From positions 1,370,501-1,434,500 of the forward strand of contig NZ_CP040517.1 of assembly GCF_005849285.1 (NCBI RefSeq): a stretch of DNA of 64,000 nt, in the 5' to 3' direction. The notes under the pieces are model-generated. The model made no database searches. It saw only the letters and a list, made by a program, of their open reading frames with translations, and was not told the DNA's origin. The position numbers and the translations under genes are program-made. How positions within the stretch are numbered: the first letter of the stretch is position 1; each line of letters starts with the position of its first letter. Shown piece after piece: positions 17,537 through 26,247 of the stretch. This DNA comes from Luteithermobacter gelatinilyticus (GTDB lineage Bacteria > Pseudomonadota > Alphaproteobacteria > Sphingomonadales > Emcibacteraceae).

Positions 17537-19279
17537 TCAGGGGGCCAGGGTACCGGAGAGATATTGTTGCCGCGCCTTGGTCCGACTCAATTTGCCAGAA
17601 GAGGTTCGTGGCAGAGAGCGCGGCGGCAGCAGCACCACCTTGGCCGGCATGCCGATCAACGATTTGACCTTGTGTCTGATCTTGTTTTCCAGTTCCTGCC
17701 GTTCGGCTTCGTTGCGGGATCGGCATTGTACCAGTATGGCAGGAACTTCTTCATTGTTTTCACCGGGAATGGAGATAGCGGCGCTGTCACCAGATCGCAG
17801 CTCCGGCAATTGCTCGACAGCCCATTCAATGTCCTGTGGCCAGTGATTTTTACCGTTAATGATGATCAAATCCTTGATCCGGCCAATGATATAGATGGCG
17901 CCATCCGCCATATATCCCATGTCTCCGGTATCCAGCCAGCCGTCTTCAGACAGGCATTGGCGAGTGGCTTCCTCATCCTGAAAATAACCGGACATGACGC
18001 TGGTGCCACGCACGCAAACCCGGCCGATCTGACGTTCGCCGAGGGCGTTGTCATTTTCATCCCGGATTTCCATTTCATATTCAGTGAGCGGAATACCGCA
18101 ATTCACCACTTCCCGGTAATTAGCACCATTGCCGTTGGCTTTGGTGAATTTTTCCAACATTTTGATTTCGCCGTTCAGGACACGCTCATCAACGAGATCG
18201 ACCTCAACGCCCTTGCCCAGTTTGGCGAAACTGACGGCCAGCGTACATTCCGCAAGGCCATAGCTCGGCAGGAAAGAGGTTTCGCGGAAACCAACATTTT
18301 TAAATGTTTCATGGAAATTGCGGAGCACATCGGGACGGATCATATCTCCGCCGATCCCCGCGACCCGCCAACAGGACAGGTCCATGCCCTCGGTGTCTGT
18401 GCCGTTGGCCCGACGACTGCAGATTTCATATCCGAAAGTGGGGCTGTAGGTGATGGTGCCCCGGTTGCGGGAAATCAGTTTCAGCCATTGCATCGGGCGA
18501 CGGGCAAAAGCTTCCGTTGCCAGATAGTCGGTGGTCATCTGGCAGGCAAGAGCAGACAGCAACGTGCCGACCAGCCCCATGTCATGGTAAAATGGTAGCC
18601 AGGAGACCAGGCGGTCATCGTCCCGCACGTCAACCCCTTCTTTGCCAATCCCATAACAATTGGCCATCAGGGAACGATGGGTGACAGCTACGCCATGCGG
18701 AAACCGGGTACTGCCCGAAGAATATTGAAGATAAGCCAGGTCGTCCGAGTTGGCCTTGTGTAATTCAATATCCTTGAGATCGGCCAGTGTGGCCTGAGCT
18801 TCAAAGGTATCGGCCGAACCCACATATTTCATGTCCAGCCCCTGGGCGGCTTCATCCAGTAGCGGCAGCATGTATGACGCCGAAAATGCCACACTGGCGC
18901 CACAGCTTTTCATCTGTTGATGAAGCTGGCGCGTATAACCTTCGCGTCCGCCAAAAGAAGTGGGCAGGGGCAGGGGGACCGGCAGAAGCCCGGCATACTG
19001 ACATCCCAGGAAATAGCAGACAAAATCCTCGCTGGTTTCGGCAATAAGGGCCACTCTTTCCCCTTTTTTGAAACCGAACAGAATCAGCCGCCGGCCGATT
19101 TCCTGGGCCCGATCTCTGATCTGGGCATAGGTGATACTGCTTTCCAGTTCCCCACGCGGAGAATAAAAGTTTAGCCCTCTGATCCCTTGTGCTGCATAAT
19201 CCAGGGCATCAAGAAGGGTGTCAAAATCCGCAAAACGCCTTGGCAGCGTCGGATCTACTGTAGGTATAGGTTCACGCAT
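17537..19279 (-). CDS. Fatty acyl-AMP ligase / acyl-ACP synthetase
   Basis: A 580-residue ANL-superfamily enzyme of the FAAL type. The motifs are YLQYSSGSTRFPHGVAVTH (P-loop), SWLPFYHDMGLVGTLLS, YGLAECTLAVSF and GWLDTGDMGYMADGAIYI, and the C-terminal hinge is IGRIKDLIIINGKNHWPQDI. It should activate a fatty acid as acyl-AMP and load it on the ACP encoded three genes downstream, supplying acyl-ACP for serine palmitoyltransferase. It heads the minus-strand run to spt, so a promoter is expected in 19280-19698. The closest functional analog is the acyl-ACP synthetase of the Caulobacter sphingolipid locus. Confidence 0.88.
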   Translation of the reverse strand: MREPIPTVDPTLPRRFADFDTLLDALDYAAQGIRGLNFYSPRGELESSITYAQIRDRAQEIGRRLILFGFKKGERVALIAETSEDFVCYFLGCQYAGLLPVPLPLPTSFGGREGYTRQLHQQMKSCGASVAFSASYMLPLLDEAAQGLDMKYVGSADTFEAQATLADLKDIELHKANSDDLAYLQYSSGSTRFPHGVAVTHRSLMANCYGIGKEGVDVRDDDRLVSWLPFYHDMGLVGTLLSALACQMTTDYLATEAFARRPMQWLKLISRNRGTITYSPTFGYEICSRRANGTDTEGMDLSCWRVAGIGGDMIRPDVLRNFHETFKNVGFRETSFLPSYGLAECTLAVSFAKLGKGVEVDLVDERVLNGEIKMLEKFTKANGNGANYREVVNCGIPLTEYEMEIRDENDNALGERQIGRVCVRGTSVMSGYFQDEEATRQCLSEDGWLDTGDMGYMADGAIYIIGRIKDLIIINGKNHWPQDIEWAVEQLPELRSGDSAAISIPGENNEEVPAILVQCRSRNEAERQELENKIRHKVKSLIGMPAKVVLLPPRSLPRTSSGKLSRTKARQQYLSGTLAP

Positions 19280-19698
19280 ATACGTTTTTTATCACTACCT
19301 AAGCCTGGTTAATCTATTTTCTTTAAAACGGAACATTCCATAAATCGGGTATATCCCGTTAACTTAATTTCACTCTCGATACAGTTTGTCGACATGTATC
19401 GCAAGAATTTTATTTGTCTTTTCGATTTAATTTATTCTACGCCAGAGAGGTTTTTACCTGTTGAAAGTTTACTAACTTGCTGATTTATATGTCAATTATT
19501 TCTTTTTGACATTTTCTGCCGCAAAAAACCTCTGGACAACTGTACGGCAACTTGTCGAGATGAGGTGGGCGGGATAGTCTGTGAAGACACAAAAAGACAC
19601 TGTGCCGGTTCCGTACGGACAGCGGGTGCGTAAAATAGCCCGCGTTCTGGGGGAAGGGAGCTGTGAATAATGAATGACAGAAATGATGAGCTTAAGGC
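19280..19698. other. Intergenic region between the lipid locus and recX
   Basis: A divergent, AT-rich stretch of 419 bp that should hold the promoters for the acyl-AMP ligase (minus) and recX (plus). I see no convincing sigma-70 promoter, hairpin or RNA gene. A 29-codon GTG frame at 19581-19670 (start MKTQKDTVPVPYGQRVRK) is too weak to call. Confidence 0.5.
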
Positions 19699-20331
19699 AT
19701 GCAGAACTCAAGGGATTTTCAGGAAATAAAGCGCACGCAGGACAGTCAACAGAGGCGTAAGATCCAGGAAATTTCACGCGACTATCTGCGCAATGCCACT
19801 TATCGTTATCTTGAACGTTATGCCACCTCCGAAGCCAATCTGAGAAAAGTTTTACTGAACAAGGTGGCGCGGCGCACACGGGAGGTGCCGGTGTCACCAG
19901 AGACCATGCAGGAAATATCTTGCTGGATTGATGAGATTATCGCCACATGTCGGAAGATGGGTATGGTGGATGACCGGTTTTATGCAGAAAGCCGGGCGCG
20001 CACCCTGATCCGCAGGGGGAATTCCCGACTGAAAATTTTTCAGAAATTGCGTGCTAAGGGACTGTCCATAGCCTTGATCGAGGAGGTTTTGGCAGATTTA
20101 CAGGAAGAAATGGCGGATCCTGAACTGGTGGCGGCCATCAAATATGTCCGGCGGCGGCGGTTTGGCCCTTTTTCGGGGGTACAGACTGATGAACAACAAA
20201 CGCAAAAACAGATGGCAGCCATGGCACGGGCGGGCTTTTCCTATGACATGGCGCAAAAGGTTCTGGGGGCGTCGCGCGAGACGCTGGAAGATCTGCTTTA
20301 TGCCTCATCCGCCATGGGGCCCTCTTCATGA
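19699..20331 (+). CDS. recX: RecX family regulatory protein
   Basis: A 210-residue basic, all-helical protein with RecX three-helix repeats: LRNATYRYLERYATSEANLR (about 29-48), the middle repeat MGMVDDRFYAESRARTLIRR and GNSRLKIFQKLRAKGLSIAL, and a last repeat GFSYDMAQKVLG. RecX binds RecA filaments and modulates their activity. The N-terminal 25 residues are charged and extra. It overlaps the downstream MFS gene by ATGA. recA is not in the window. Confidence 0.88.
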   Translation: MQNSRDFQEIKRTQDSQQRRKIQEISRDYLRNATYRYLERYATSEANLRKVLLNKVARRTREVPVSPETMQEISCWIDEIIATCRKMGMVDDRFYAESRARTLIRRGNSRLKIFQKLRAKGLSIALIEEVLADLQEEMADPELVAAIKYVRRRRFGPFSGVQTDEQQTQKQMAAMARAGFSYDMAQKVLGASRETLEDLLYASSAMGPSS

Positions 20332-21545
20332 GAGCGGGCCGGATCTTGCGGCGTCTGCTGCCGCCTGGCCGTGAGGAAGCTGCGCTGGTTTCCATTAAGC
20401 TTGGCAATGTATATGGCGGCCTGTTTCTTTATATCGGGGTCCTTTTACCATTCTGGGCCGTATGGATGCAGTCCAAAGGACTGAGCCCCTCCGAAATTGG
20501 CATCATTATGACGGTTCCCTTTATCACCAAGCCGTTCATTCCGCTTCTGGTGACCCAGTTTGCTGACCGTATCGGTAGCGCCCGGCCGCTTTTTCTGATT
20601 AATTTGGGATTGTCTGTGATCTTTTTTGTCCCGTATCTTTTCGTTGACAGTTTCTGGGAAATTTTCTGGGTTACGGTGCTGTTTAACCTGTTCGTCCCGT
20701 CTTTGATGCCACTGCTGGAATCCATGTCCGTCTATCATACCCGAAAGCTGGGTATTCACTACGGGCGGGTCAGGTCCGCCGGATCTTTGACGTTTATTTT
20801 CAGTTCCCTGTTGATGGGCGCTGTTCTGACCCGCAGCACAACGGACTGGGTGATGGTCCTGGCACTGGTTTTTCTGGCGTTGAGTTTTTCAGCTGCTCTG
20901 TTCCTGCCCGAAGATCAGCGCCGAAAAATGCCGGAGGAGAATGGGGAACGCTCGGTCGGAGAGGAACAGGAAACTCCTTTGAAATTTTTGCTGACCAACC
21001 GCAATTTTCTGATTTTTCTGGCAGTTTCCGGCCTGATCCAGATGAGCCATGGCGTCTATTACGGCATGGGCAGCCTGTACTGGAAGACACATGGCATTCC
21101 GGAAAACATTATCGGGCTTCTCTGGAGCGTGGGGGTAGTTGCGGAAATCATTGTTTTTATGTTCTGCAGCAAGATTATTGCCGCCTTGCGCCCTATGCAT
21201 GTCTTTATGGTCATTGGGCTGTCGGGTGTGATCAGGTGGATCATATTGGGCGGTACGCTCTCGGTTCCCGTCCTGCTTCTGGCACAATTAATCCACGGCC
21301 TGACCTATGGGGCCGCACATCTTGCCGCCATTTATTATATTGCGGCGCGAGTGCCGCAAAACTGCGCCTCAACGGCTCAGGGACTCTATAGTGCCATTCC
21401 CTTGGGTCTGGCCTCTGGTGCGACTATGATGTCGGCCGGTTATCTTTATGAAGGGTTTGGCGGTAAGGCTTATTGGGGAATGGCTCTGATGTGCCTGTTG
21501 GCAGTTTTAGTGGCTAGAAAACTGCGTCGGGTTACCGAAGAGTGA
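20328..21545 (+). CDS. MFS transporter, HcaT-like
   Basis: A 405-residue polytopic membrane protein with about 12 hydrophobic segments. The early motif LPFWAVWMQSKGLSPSEIGI (about 39-58) and VTQFADRIGSARPLFLI are typical of the phenylpropionate/nucleoside symporter-like MFS group (MFS_1_like). A loop rich in Glu and Arg (about 205-225) separates the two halves. The substrate cannot be inferred. The first 20 residues (MRAGRILRRLLPPGREEAAL) are basic and may be an overlong start; the first transmembrane segment begins near GNVYGGLFLYIG. It is translationally coupled to recX. Confidence 0.85.
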   Translation: MRAGRILRRLLPPGREEAALVSIKLGNVYGGLFLYIGVLLPFWAVWMQSKGLSPSEIGIIMTVPFITKPFIPLLVTQFADRIGSARPLFLINLGLSVIFFVPYLFVDSFWEIFWVTVLFNLFVPSLMPLLESMSVYHTRKLGIHYGRVRSAGSLTFIFSSLLMGAVLTRSTTDWVMVLALVFLALSFSAALFLPEDQRRKMPEENGERSVGEEQETPLKFLLTNRNFLIFLAVSGLIQMSHGVYYGMGSLYWKTHGIPENIIGLLWSVGVVAEIIVFMFCSKIIAALRPMHVFMVIGLSGVIRWIILGGTLSVPVLLLAQLIHGLTYGAAHLAAIYYIAARVPQNCASTAQGLYSAIPLGLASGATMMSAGYLYEGFGGKAYWGMALMCLLAVLVARKLRRVTEE

Positions 21546-21641
21546 CGGATTTTTGCCATTGTTCCGTATTATACAGGACAGTGAGACTAGGTCGTAAACT
21601 CATTGAAATATCCTGAAAGACCTTGAATAAGGAGATACAAA

Positions 21642-22175
21642 ATGATGAAACGGAATATACGGAAATATATGGTGGCAACCGTGGCGGGGCTGGTGTTGGG
21701 GGCAAGCGTTGGCGTTGTTTCCGGCGTGGCGGAGCCTTCCGAGAACTGGACCGGTCCCATGCCGGGTTCTCATGGGCCTGGCTCCCAGGGTATGAAAGGG
21801 CATGGCATGATGCACAAACACATGATGCATAAACATATGCTGATGACCCTGGCGGACAAGAACGGTGACCGCAGCCTTTCAAAGGCAGAAATGGACGCTT
21901 TTCATAAGGAATGGTTGGCGCGTTCTGATAAAAACGGGGATGGCGCGTTGAATCTTGCTGAGTTTGACGCCATGCATGAGGCAATGCGCGAAGAAATGCG
22001 CAACCGGCATATGCAAAAACGTTTCAAGGGACTCGACAGCAATAAGGATGGCAAGGTAAGCCTGCAGGAAATGCAGGAACATGCCGATAAACGTTTTGAG
22101 ATGATGGACCGCAACAAGGACGGGGAACTGAACCGGGAAGACCGCAAGCCCATGAAACCTTACGGTAAGCGCTAA
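21642..22175 (+). CDS. Secreted EF-hand calcium-binding protein
   Basis: A 177-residue protein with an N-terminal signal peptide (about 1-30, VATVAGLVLGASVGVVSGVA) and a Met/His-rich linker (MKGHGMMHKHMMHKHMLM, about 47-64). Four EF-hand loops follow, each starting D-x-N/D-x-D/N-G: DKNGDRSLSKAE, DKNGDGALNLAE, DSNKDGKVSLQE and DRNKDGELNRED. A periplasmic calcium sensor or buffer is likely; the Met/His stretch could bind copper or another soft metal. AAGGAG sits upstream of the start. It is monocistronic, with a strong terminator 40 bp after the stop. Confidence 0.85.
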   Translation: MMKRNIRKYMVATVAGLVLGASVGVVSGVAEPSENWTGPMPGSHGPGSQGMKGHGMMHKHMMHKHMLMTLADKNGDRSLSKAEMDAFHKEWLARSDKNGDGALNLAEFDAMHEAMREEMRNRHMQKRFKGLDSNKDGKVSLQEMQEHADKRFEMMDRNKDGELNREDRKPMKPYGKR

Positions 22176-22217
22176 CAAATATCACAAATACGCTCAGCAA
22201 GTTACTGGCGACGATGA

Positions 22218-22247
22218 ATGGCGGGCGTATTCCCGCCATCTTTTTTG
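22218..22247 (+). terminator. Rho-independent terminator after the EF-hand gene
   Basis: Perfect 8-bp stem ATGGCGGG / CCCGCCAT with a six-base loop, followed by C and six T. Confidence 0.9.
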
Positions 22248-22363
22248 GTTATAAAAGGGCCTTCGGGGATATCCTCTCTTGCAGTTATGGGGAATGAAGA
22301 CTATTTTCCATCAACAGCACAAAATGATTTTGACGACAATGTCTCTTGTTGAGGAGTTTTGAT

Positions 22364-23245
22364 ATGATCAAGGGCTCAATTACGGCCTTGATTACGCCGT
22401 TTCGGGACGGGAAGTTTGATGAGGACGCTTTCCGTAAGTTCGTAAACTGGCAGATCGAACAGGGATCGCACGGGTTGGTGCCCTGTGGCACGACCGGGGA
22501 ATCACCAACCCTGGACCATGACGAACATCGCAGGGTGACCGAAGTCTGTATCGAGGTTGCGGCGGGCCGCGTGCCGGTAATTGCCGGATGCGGGTCCAAC
22601 TCAACAAAAGAGGCAGTGGGGTTGATCCGCCATGCTTCAGAGGCAGGGGCAGATGCGGCGCTTGTGGTCACACCCTATTATAACAAGCCCACGCAGGAAG
22701 GGTTGTTTCAGCATTTCAAGGCGCTGAATGATGCCAGCGACATCCCGATCATTATCTACAATATTCCGCCGCGTTCCGTGATTGACATGAGTGTGGAAAC
22801 CATGGCCCGCTGTTATCGGGAATTGGATAAGGTAATCGGGGTCAAGGATGCGACCGGCAATGTGGCTCGGGTGCCGTTGCAGCGGGCAGCCATGGGGCCT
22901 GATTTTCTGCAACTGTCCGGGGAAGATCAGACGGCACTGGGCCTGATGGCGCATGGCGGACACGGCTGTATTTCAGTGACGGCAAATATCGCGCCGGCGC
23001 TGTTGGCGAAATTTCAGGAAGCCTGCCTGGCCGGAGAGTACAAAACTGCACTTGGGATCCAGGATCGTCTGACGCCTCTTCATGACGCTATGTTTGTGGA
23101 AACAAGCCCCGGTCCGGTGAAATATGCCGCCGAACTACTGGGGTTATGTTCTGCGGAAACGCGCCTGCCGATTGTACCGGTCAACGAGAATACCCGGAAA
23201 ACTGTCAAGGCGGCCCTGATCAAGGCTGGGCTTCTGGACGCATAA
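22364..23245 (+). CDS. dapA: 4-hydroxy-tetrahydrodipicolinate synthase
   Basis: Class I aldolase condensing pyruvate with aspartate semialdehyde in lysine and diaminopimelate synthesis. It is 293 residues, the normal length. The Schiff-base lysine is K161 (GVKDATGN), the GTTGE motif is at 42-46, and YNIPPR is near 132. The ATG at 22364 was chosen because GAGGAG lies 8 bp upstream and the product then starts [13 protein letters not shown] as in other DapA proteins. smpB begins at the base after its stop codon. Confidence 0.97.
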   Translation: MIKGSITALITPFRDGKFDEDAFRKFVNWQIEQGSHGLVPCGTTGESPTLDHDEHRRVTEVCIEVAAGRVPVIAGCGSNSTKEAVGLIRHASEAGADAALVVTPYYNKPTQEGLFQHFKALNDASDIPIIIYNIPPRSVIDMSVETMARCYRELDKVIGVKDATGNVARVPLQRAAMGPDFLQLSGEDQTALGLMAHGGHGCISVTANIAPALLAKFQEACLAGEYKTALGIQDRLTPLHDAMFVETSPGPVKYAAELLGLCSAETRLPIVPVNENTRKTVKAALIKAGLLDA

Positions 23246-23719
23246 ATGGCCAAGAATAAAAACAGCGGGCACAAGGTGGTGGCCGAAAACCGCAAGGCCC
23301 GCTTTAACTTCACCATAGAAGAGGATTTTGAGGCCGGTATAGTCCTGAAGGGCACCGAGGTGAAATCCCTGCGTCAGGGAGAGGCCAATATTTCCGAATC
23401 CTATGCCGAAGTTAAGGATGGCGAGGTGTGGCTGGTGAATTCCTATATCAAGGAATATGATATGGGCAACCGGTTCAACCATGATGCTCGGCGTCCGCGC
23501 AAGCTGTTGCTGCATAAGCGGGAAATTAACCGGATTTTTGCCGCGGTCCAGCGTAAGGGCATGACTCTTGTGCCGCTTTCTCTATATTTTAACGAACATA
23601 ACAAGGCGAAAGTCAAACTGGCGCTGGCCAGAGGGAAAAAGGTCCACGATAAACGGGCTACGGAAAAGGAACGTGACTGGAACCGGCAAAAATCACGTCT
23701 GATGAAGGACCTCGGCTAG
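23246..23719 (+). CDS. smpB: SsrA-binding protein SmpB
   Basis: Binds tmRNA and delivers it to stalled ribosomes. It is 157 residues; the signature is [20 protein letters not shown] with [20 protein letters not shown], and the basic C-terminal tail is [18 protein letters not shown]. The gene starts directly after dapA, an order common in alphaproteobacteria. The TAG stop (23717-23719) is the first three bases of a tandem/palindromic repeat. The tmRNA gene is not adjacent. Confidence 0.97.
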   Translation: MAKNKNSGHKVVAENRKARFNFTIEEDFEAGIVLKGTEVKSLRQGEANISESYAEVKDGEVWLVNSYIKEYDMGNRFNHDARRPRKLLLHKREINRIFAAVQRKGMTLVPLSLYFNEHNKAKVKLALARGKKVHDKRATEKERDWNRQKSRLMKDLG

Positions 23720-23786
23720 ACTGAATTGGCCAGACTGAATTGGCCAGACTGAATTGGCCAGACTGAATTGGCCAGAGTGAATTGTG
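23717..23786 (+). repeat. 14-bp tandem repeat, five units
   Basis: The units are TAGACTGAATTGGC, then three copies of CAGACTGAATTGGC, then the diverged CAGAGTGAATTGTG. The unit resembles the palindrome arm TAGAGTGAATTG with G changed to C, so the array probably arose by duplicating the left arm of copy 3. The first unit supplies the smpB stop codon. Confidence 0.9.
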
Positions 23787-23810
23787 ATGAGTTTGATACA
23801 GTTCACTCTA
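23773..23810 (+). repeat. Palindromic repeat copy 3
   Basis: Left arm CAGAGTGAATTGTGATGAG, core and right arm GTTCACTCTA. It belongs to a variant subtype whose core contains GATGAG.TTGA, shared with copy 4. It sits between two convergent genes; TAG on the minus strand (23808-23810) is the stop of the His-rich protein gene. Confidence 0.75.
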
Positions 23811-24425
23811 GCGGGCATAGTCCGGCACGGCCTTGGCGGGGCCGAATTTCCAGCTGCCGTCCGGTTGCAGGCAGGCCGTGCCATAGGCCGGAACGGTTTC
23901 GTTGCCGACGGTAATGGTGGTCTGATACTCCCGTTCCTGCAGGCATGAACTGTTGGTGCGGATCTGTTGGGGGCTGGAAGCCACCCAGCCGCTTCCTTGT
24001 ACCGGCTGCTGCACATAGGCGGGGGCAGTTTCGGTTTTGGGGTGAGACTGTGCCGCCTGTGTCAGGCCGTATACCAGCAAACCGCCCGCAATCAGCCCCA
24101 GCGCCACGTCACCGCTGCCATGTCCATGAAAATGACCTCTGAAATGCAGGCCACGCCCGTATCTGTAGGGGTGATGATAATATCGGCCATACCCGTAATG
24201 CCCGTAATAGTGGGAACGGTAATGAGGTCTGTAATGATGGCGGTAGTGGTGTTTATGGTGTTTATAATGAGATCTGTAATGATGGCCGTAATGGTGTTTC
24301 TTGTAGTGATGGCCGCCCTTATGGTGCCGGCCACCCGCGTTTGCTTCAACGGTGGTGATCAGGCCAAAGGACAGAACGCCCATCACCAGAGCAGTTTTTT
24401 TAATCAATGGACCCAGCTTAAACAT
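23808..24425 (-). CDS. Secreted His/Tyr-rich protein of unknown function
   Basis: A 205-residue protein with a signal peptide (about 1-30, KKTALVMGVLSFGLITTVEA). A low-complexity block at about 32-95 consists of histidine-tyrosine-basic repeats such as HHYRSHYKHHKHHYRHHYRP. A hydrophobic glycine-rich segment (VALGLIAGGLLVYGLTQA, about 108-125) follows. The conserved-looking C-terminus has two cysteines (SCLQEREYQTTITVGNETVP, GTACLQPDGSWKFG). The histidine block suggests periplasmic metal or polyanion binding; no family is recognised with certainty. The start at 24425 has GAGAGGG upstream. It is convergent with smpB, and its TAG stop comes from a repeat. Confidence 0.7.
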   Translation of the reverse strand: MFKLGPLIKKTALVMGVLSFGLITTVEANAGGRHHKGGHHYKKHHYGHHYRSHYKHHKHHYRHHYRPHYRSHYYGHYGYGRYYHHPYRYGRGLHFRGHFHGHGSGDVALGLIAGGLLVYGLTQAAQSHPKTETAPAYVQQPVQGSGWVASSPQQIRTNSSCLQEREYQTTITVGNETVPAYGTACLQPDGSWKFGPAKAVPDYAR

Positions 24426-24523
24426 GATATGCCCTCTCCGGTTCGTTAGGTCCCCCTTGCACCATATGCCCATATTATGCGGGGGATCCTGAACTGCTCC
24501 TGAACGCGGCCGCTGGGTTCTGT

Positions 24524-25450
24524 TTATTTGCTGACTTTTTTCTGAACTGTGGGATAGATGATTTTCAGGAAATCGTCCGGTTTCAGAAAGCCGCCTCCCC
24601 AGTTATCATTATACGCGCGGAGGGGATTCTTTTCCACAGCCGCTTCATAGGTCAGCCCGGCCCGGGCCAGTGGTTCCACTGCGGCGACAACGCCTGTCAG
24701 CATATCGTGAAAGTTTTGCAGGTCCTGCCGACGGGCGAGGGGGCCGTGGCCCGGAATGATAATGGTCTCTTCATCGGCCATGTCGAGAAGTTGGCTAACG
24801 GCACGGATCAGCCCGTAAATGGAACCGCCCGCGCCGGTGTCAATAAAAGGATAAAATCCGTTAAAGAACAAATCACCCGTATGAATAATGTTGTGGTCGT
24901 TGAAAAACAGTACACTGTCGCCGTCAGTATGGGCGTGAGCGAAATGTCGGGCGGTGATGTGCTGTCCGTTCAGGTGGAACGTGACCTGATCATTAAAAGA
25001 CAGCACAGGCAGGGCTTCTTTTGGCTGGGCCGGTGTGGCTCTGTTGAAAAATTCGATGACCTGATCCGTGCTCAGGCGTTTATAGACATTGTCGTGGGCG
25101 ACGATGATGGCGCCTTTTTTACCCAGATTTTCATTTCCACCGGTATGATCGAAATGATAGTGGGTATTAATGACAAATTTGACGGGCTTGTCGGAAATTT
25201 CTTTCAGGGCTGTGAGGATCTTGTCCGTAAGAGGGGCAAACTGATCATCAATCAGGAAAATGCCATCTTCCCCGGCGGCTACCCCAATATTCCCGCCACG
25301 CCCCTGAAGCATGTAGACACCGCCTTTAATTTCAGTGGTGGTAATTTTCACATCCGCCATATTGTCCTGTGCCTGGCCAGGGCCGCTTGCCAGGGCCAGG
25401 GTCAGGGTCAGGGCTAGGGTGAGGGTCAAAACAGAAATAATTTTTCTCAT
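24524..25450 (-). CDS. Secreted metallo-beta-lactamase-fold hydrolase
   Basis: A 308-residue protein with a signal peptide (about 1-28) of unusual repeated Leu-Thr composition (LTLTLALTLTLALASG). The zinc signature NTHYHFDHTGG carries HxHxDH; further ligands are HAHTDGD, HTGDLFFNGFYPF and IIPGHGPLARR. This is the periplasmic MBL subgroup often annotated as cyclase-like or quinoprotein-relay proteins. The substrate is unknown and beta-lactamase activity should not be assumed. It stands alone between convergent and divergent neighbours. Confidence 0.85.
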   Translation of the reverse strand: MRKIISVLTLTLALTLTLALASGPGQAQDNMADVKITTTEIKGGVYMLQGRGGNIGVAAGEDGIFLIDDQFAPLTDKILTALKEISDKPVKFVINTHYHFDHTGGNENLGKKGAIIVAHDNVYKRLSTDQVIEFFNRATPAQPKEALPVLSFNDQVTFHLNGQHITARHFAHAHTDGDSVLFFNDHNIIHTGDLFFNGFYPFIDTGAGGSIYGLIRAVSQLLDMADEETIIIPGHGPLARRQDLQNFHDMLTGVVAAVEPLARAGLTYEAAVEKNPLRAYNDNWGGGFLKPDDFLKIIYPTVQKKVSK

Positions 25451-25545
25451 GATAATCCCCTAAAGATCTGTTGCATGGCAAGAAGGTATCATAAAATGAC
25501 CTGCTCAGCCTAGATATGAAAGGAGTTTCTTTTACAGGAGGAAAA

Positions 25546-26247
25546 TTACCGTTCTAGGTAGGCTGTAATTTTGTCAAATACTTGTTCGAACATTTCCGGC
25601 GTGAGGCGGCCGGTATTGGTGTTGTATCGGGAACAGTGATAACTGTCGATCAGGGCGAGCCTTTCCGGTCCGCAGTCCGTCGATCCTCTTTCAAAGATAT
25701 TTCCCAGTTCGTGAAGGGCGCCGTGGGCAAACCTGTATGCCGATTTTTTCAGGCCAAAGGCGCTGAGCACCGCATTATGAGCTACCAGCCCCAGCGCAAG
25801 CACAAGCCGAACATGGGGCAGGGCGTTAATTTTATCAGTAAGGAAGGGACGGCAGGTTTTTTCTTCCTGAGAAGTGGGTTTGTTTTGCGGCGGCACACAG
25901 CGCACGGCATTGGTGATCAGGGCCCTTTTGAGCGTCAGGCCGTCCTGCGGGTCTGCCCGGTACTGACCGTCGGCAAAACCGTATTTGATCAGGGTCGGAT
26001 AAAGCAGGTCGCCGGCATAATCCCCGGTAAAGGGGCGGCCTGTCCGATTGGCCCCTTTTAACCCCGGGGCGAGCCCTACGATCAGTAGTTCTGCCGCCGG
26101 ATCACCGAAAGAGGGCACTGCGCCATTGTAAAAGGCCGGATACGTTTTCTGATTGTCGTGCCGAAACGTTACCAGGCGGGGGCAAAGGGTGCAGTCCCGC
26201 GGTGGCTCCCCAACTTGTCCAGTGGGAGCAAAGACAGAAGATGTCAT
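25546..26247 (-). CDS. Uracil-DNA glycosylase, family 5 (UDGb type)
   Basis: A 233-residue DNA repair enzyme that excises uracil and related deaminated bases. The N-terminal CTLCPRLV contributes to the Fe-S cluster site. The active-site motif GLAPGLKGANRTGRPFTGD (about 58-76) is the form seen in family 5. Additional cluster cysteines lie in NAVRCVPPQNKPT and EEKTCRPFL, and the intercalation motif HCSRYNTNTGRLT lies near residue 204. It overlaps the NYN gene by ATGA, so the two are probably co-translated. Confidence 0.88.
   Translation of the reverse strand: MTSSVFAPTGQVGEPPRDCTLCPRLVTFRHDNQKTYPAFYNGAVPSFGDPAAELLIVGLAPGLKGANRTGRPFTGDYAGDLLYPTLIKYGFADGQYRADPQDGLTLKRALITNAVRCVPPQNKPTSQEEKTCRPFLTDKINALPHVRLVLALGLVAHNAVLSAFGLKKSAYRFAHGALHELGNIFERGSTDCGPERLALIDSYHCSRYNTNTGRLTPEMFEQVFDKITAYLER

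Noticed and set aside
19581-19670. 29-codon GTG reading frame before recX
   Set aside because: No ribosome site, no family features and a length expected by chance.
23717-23786. CRISPR-like array
   Set aside because: The 14-bp units are contiguous with no spacers, and no cas gene is near; it is a simple tandem repeat.
23720-23807. tmRNA gene beside smpB
   Set aside because: The gap is only 88 bp and is filled by repeats; no tRNA-like ends are present.
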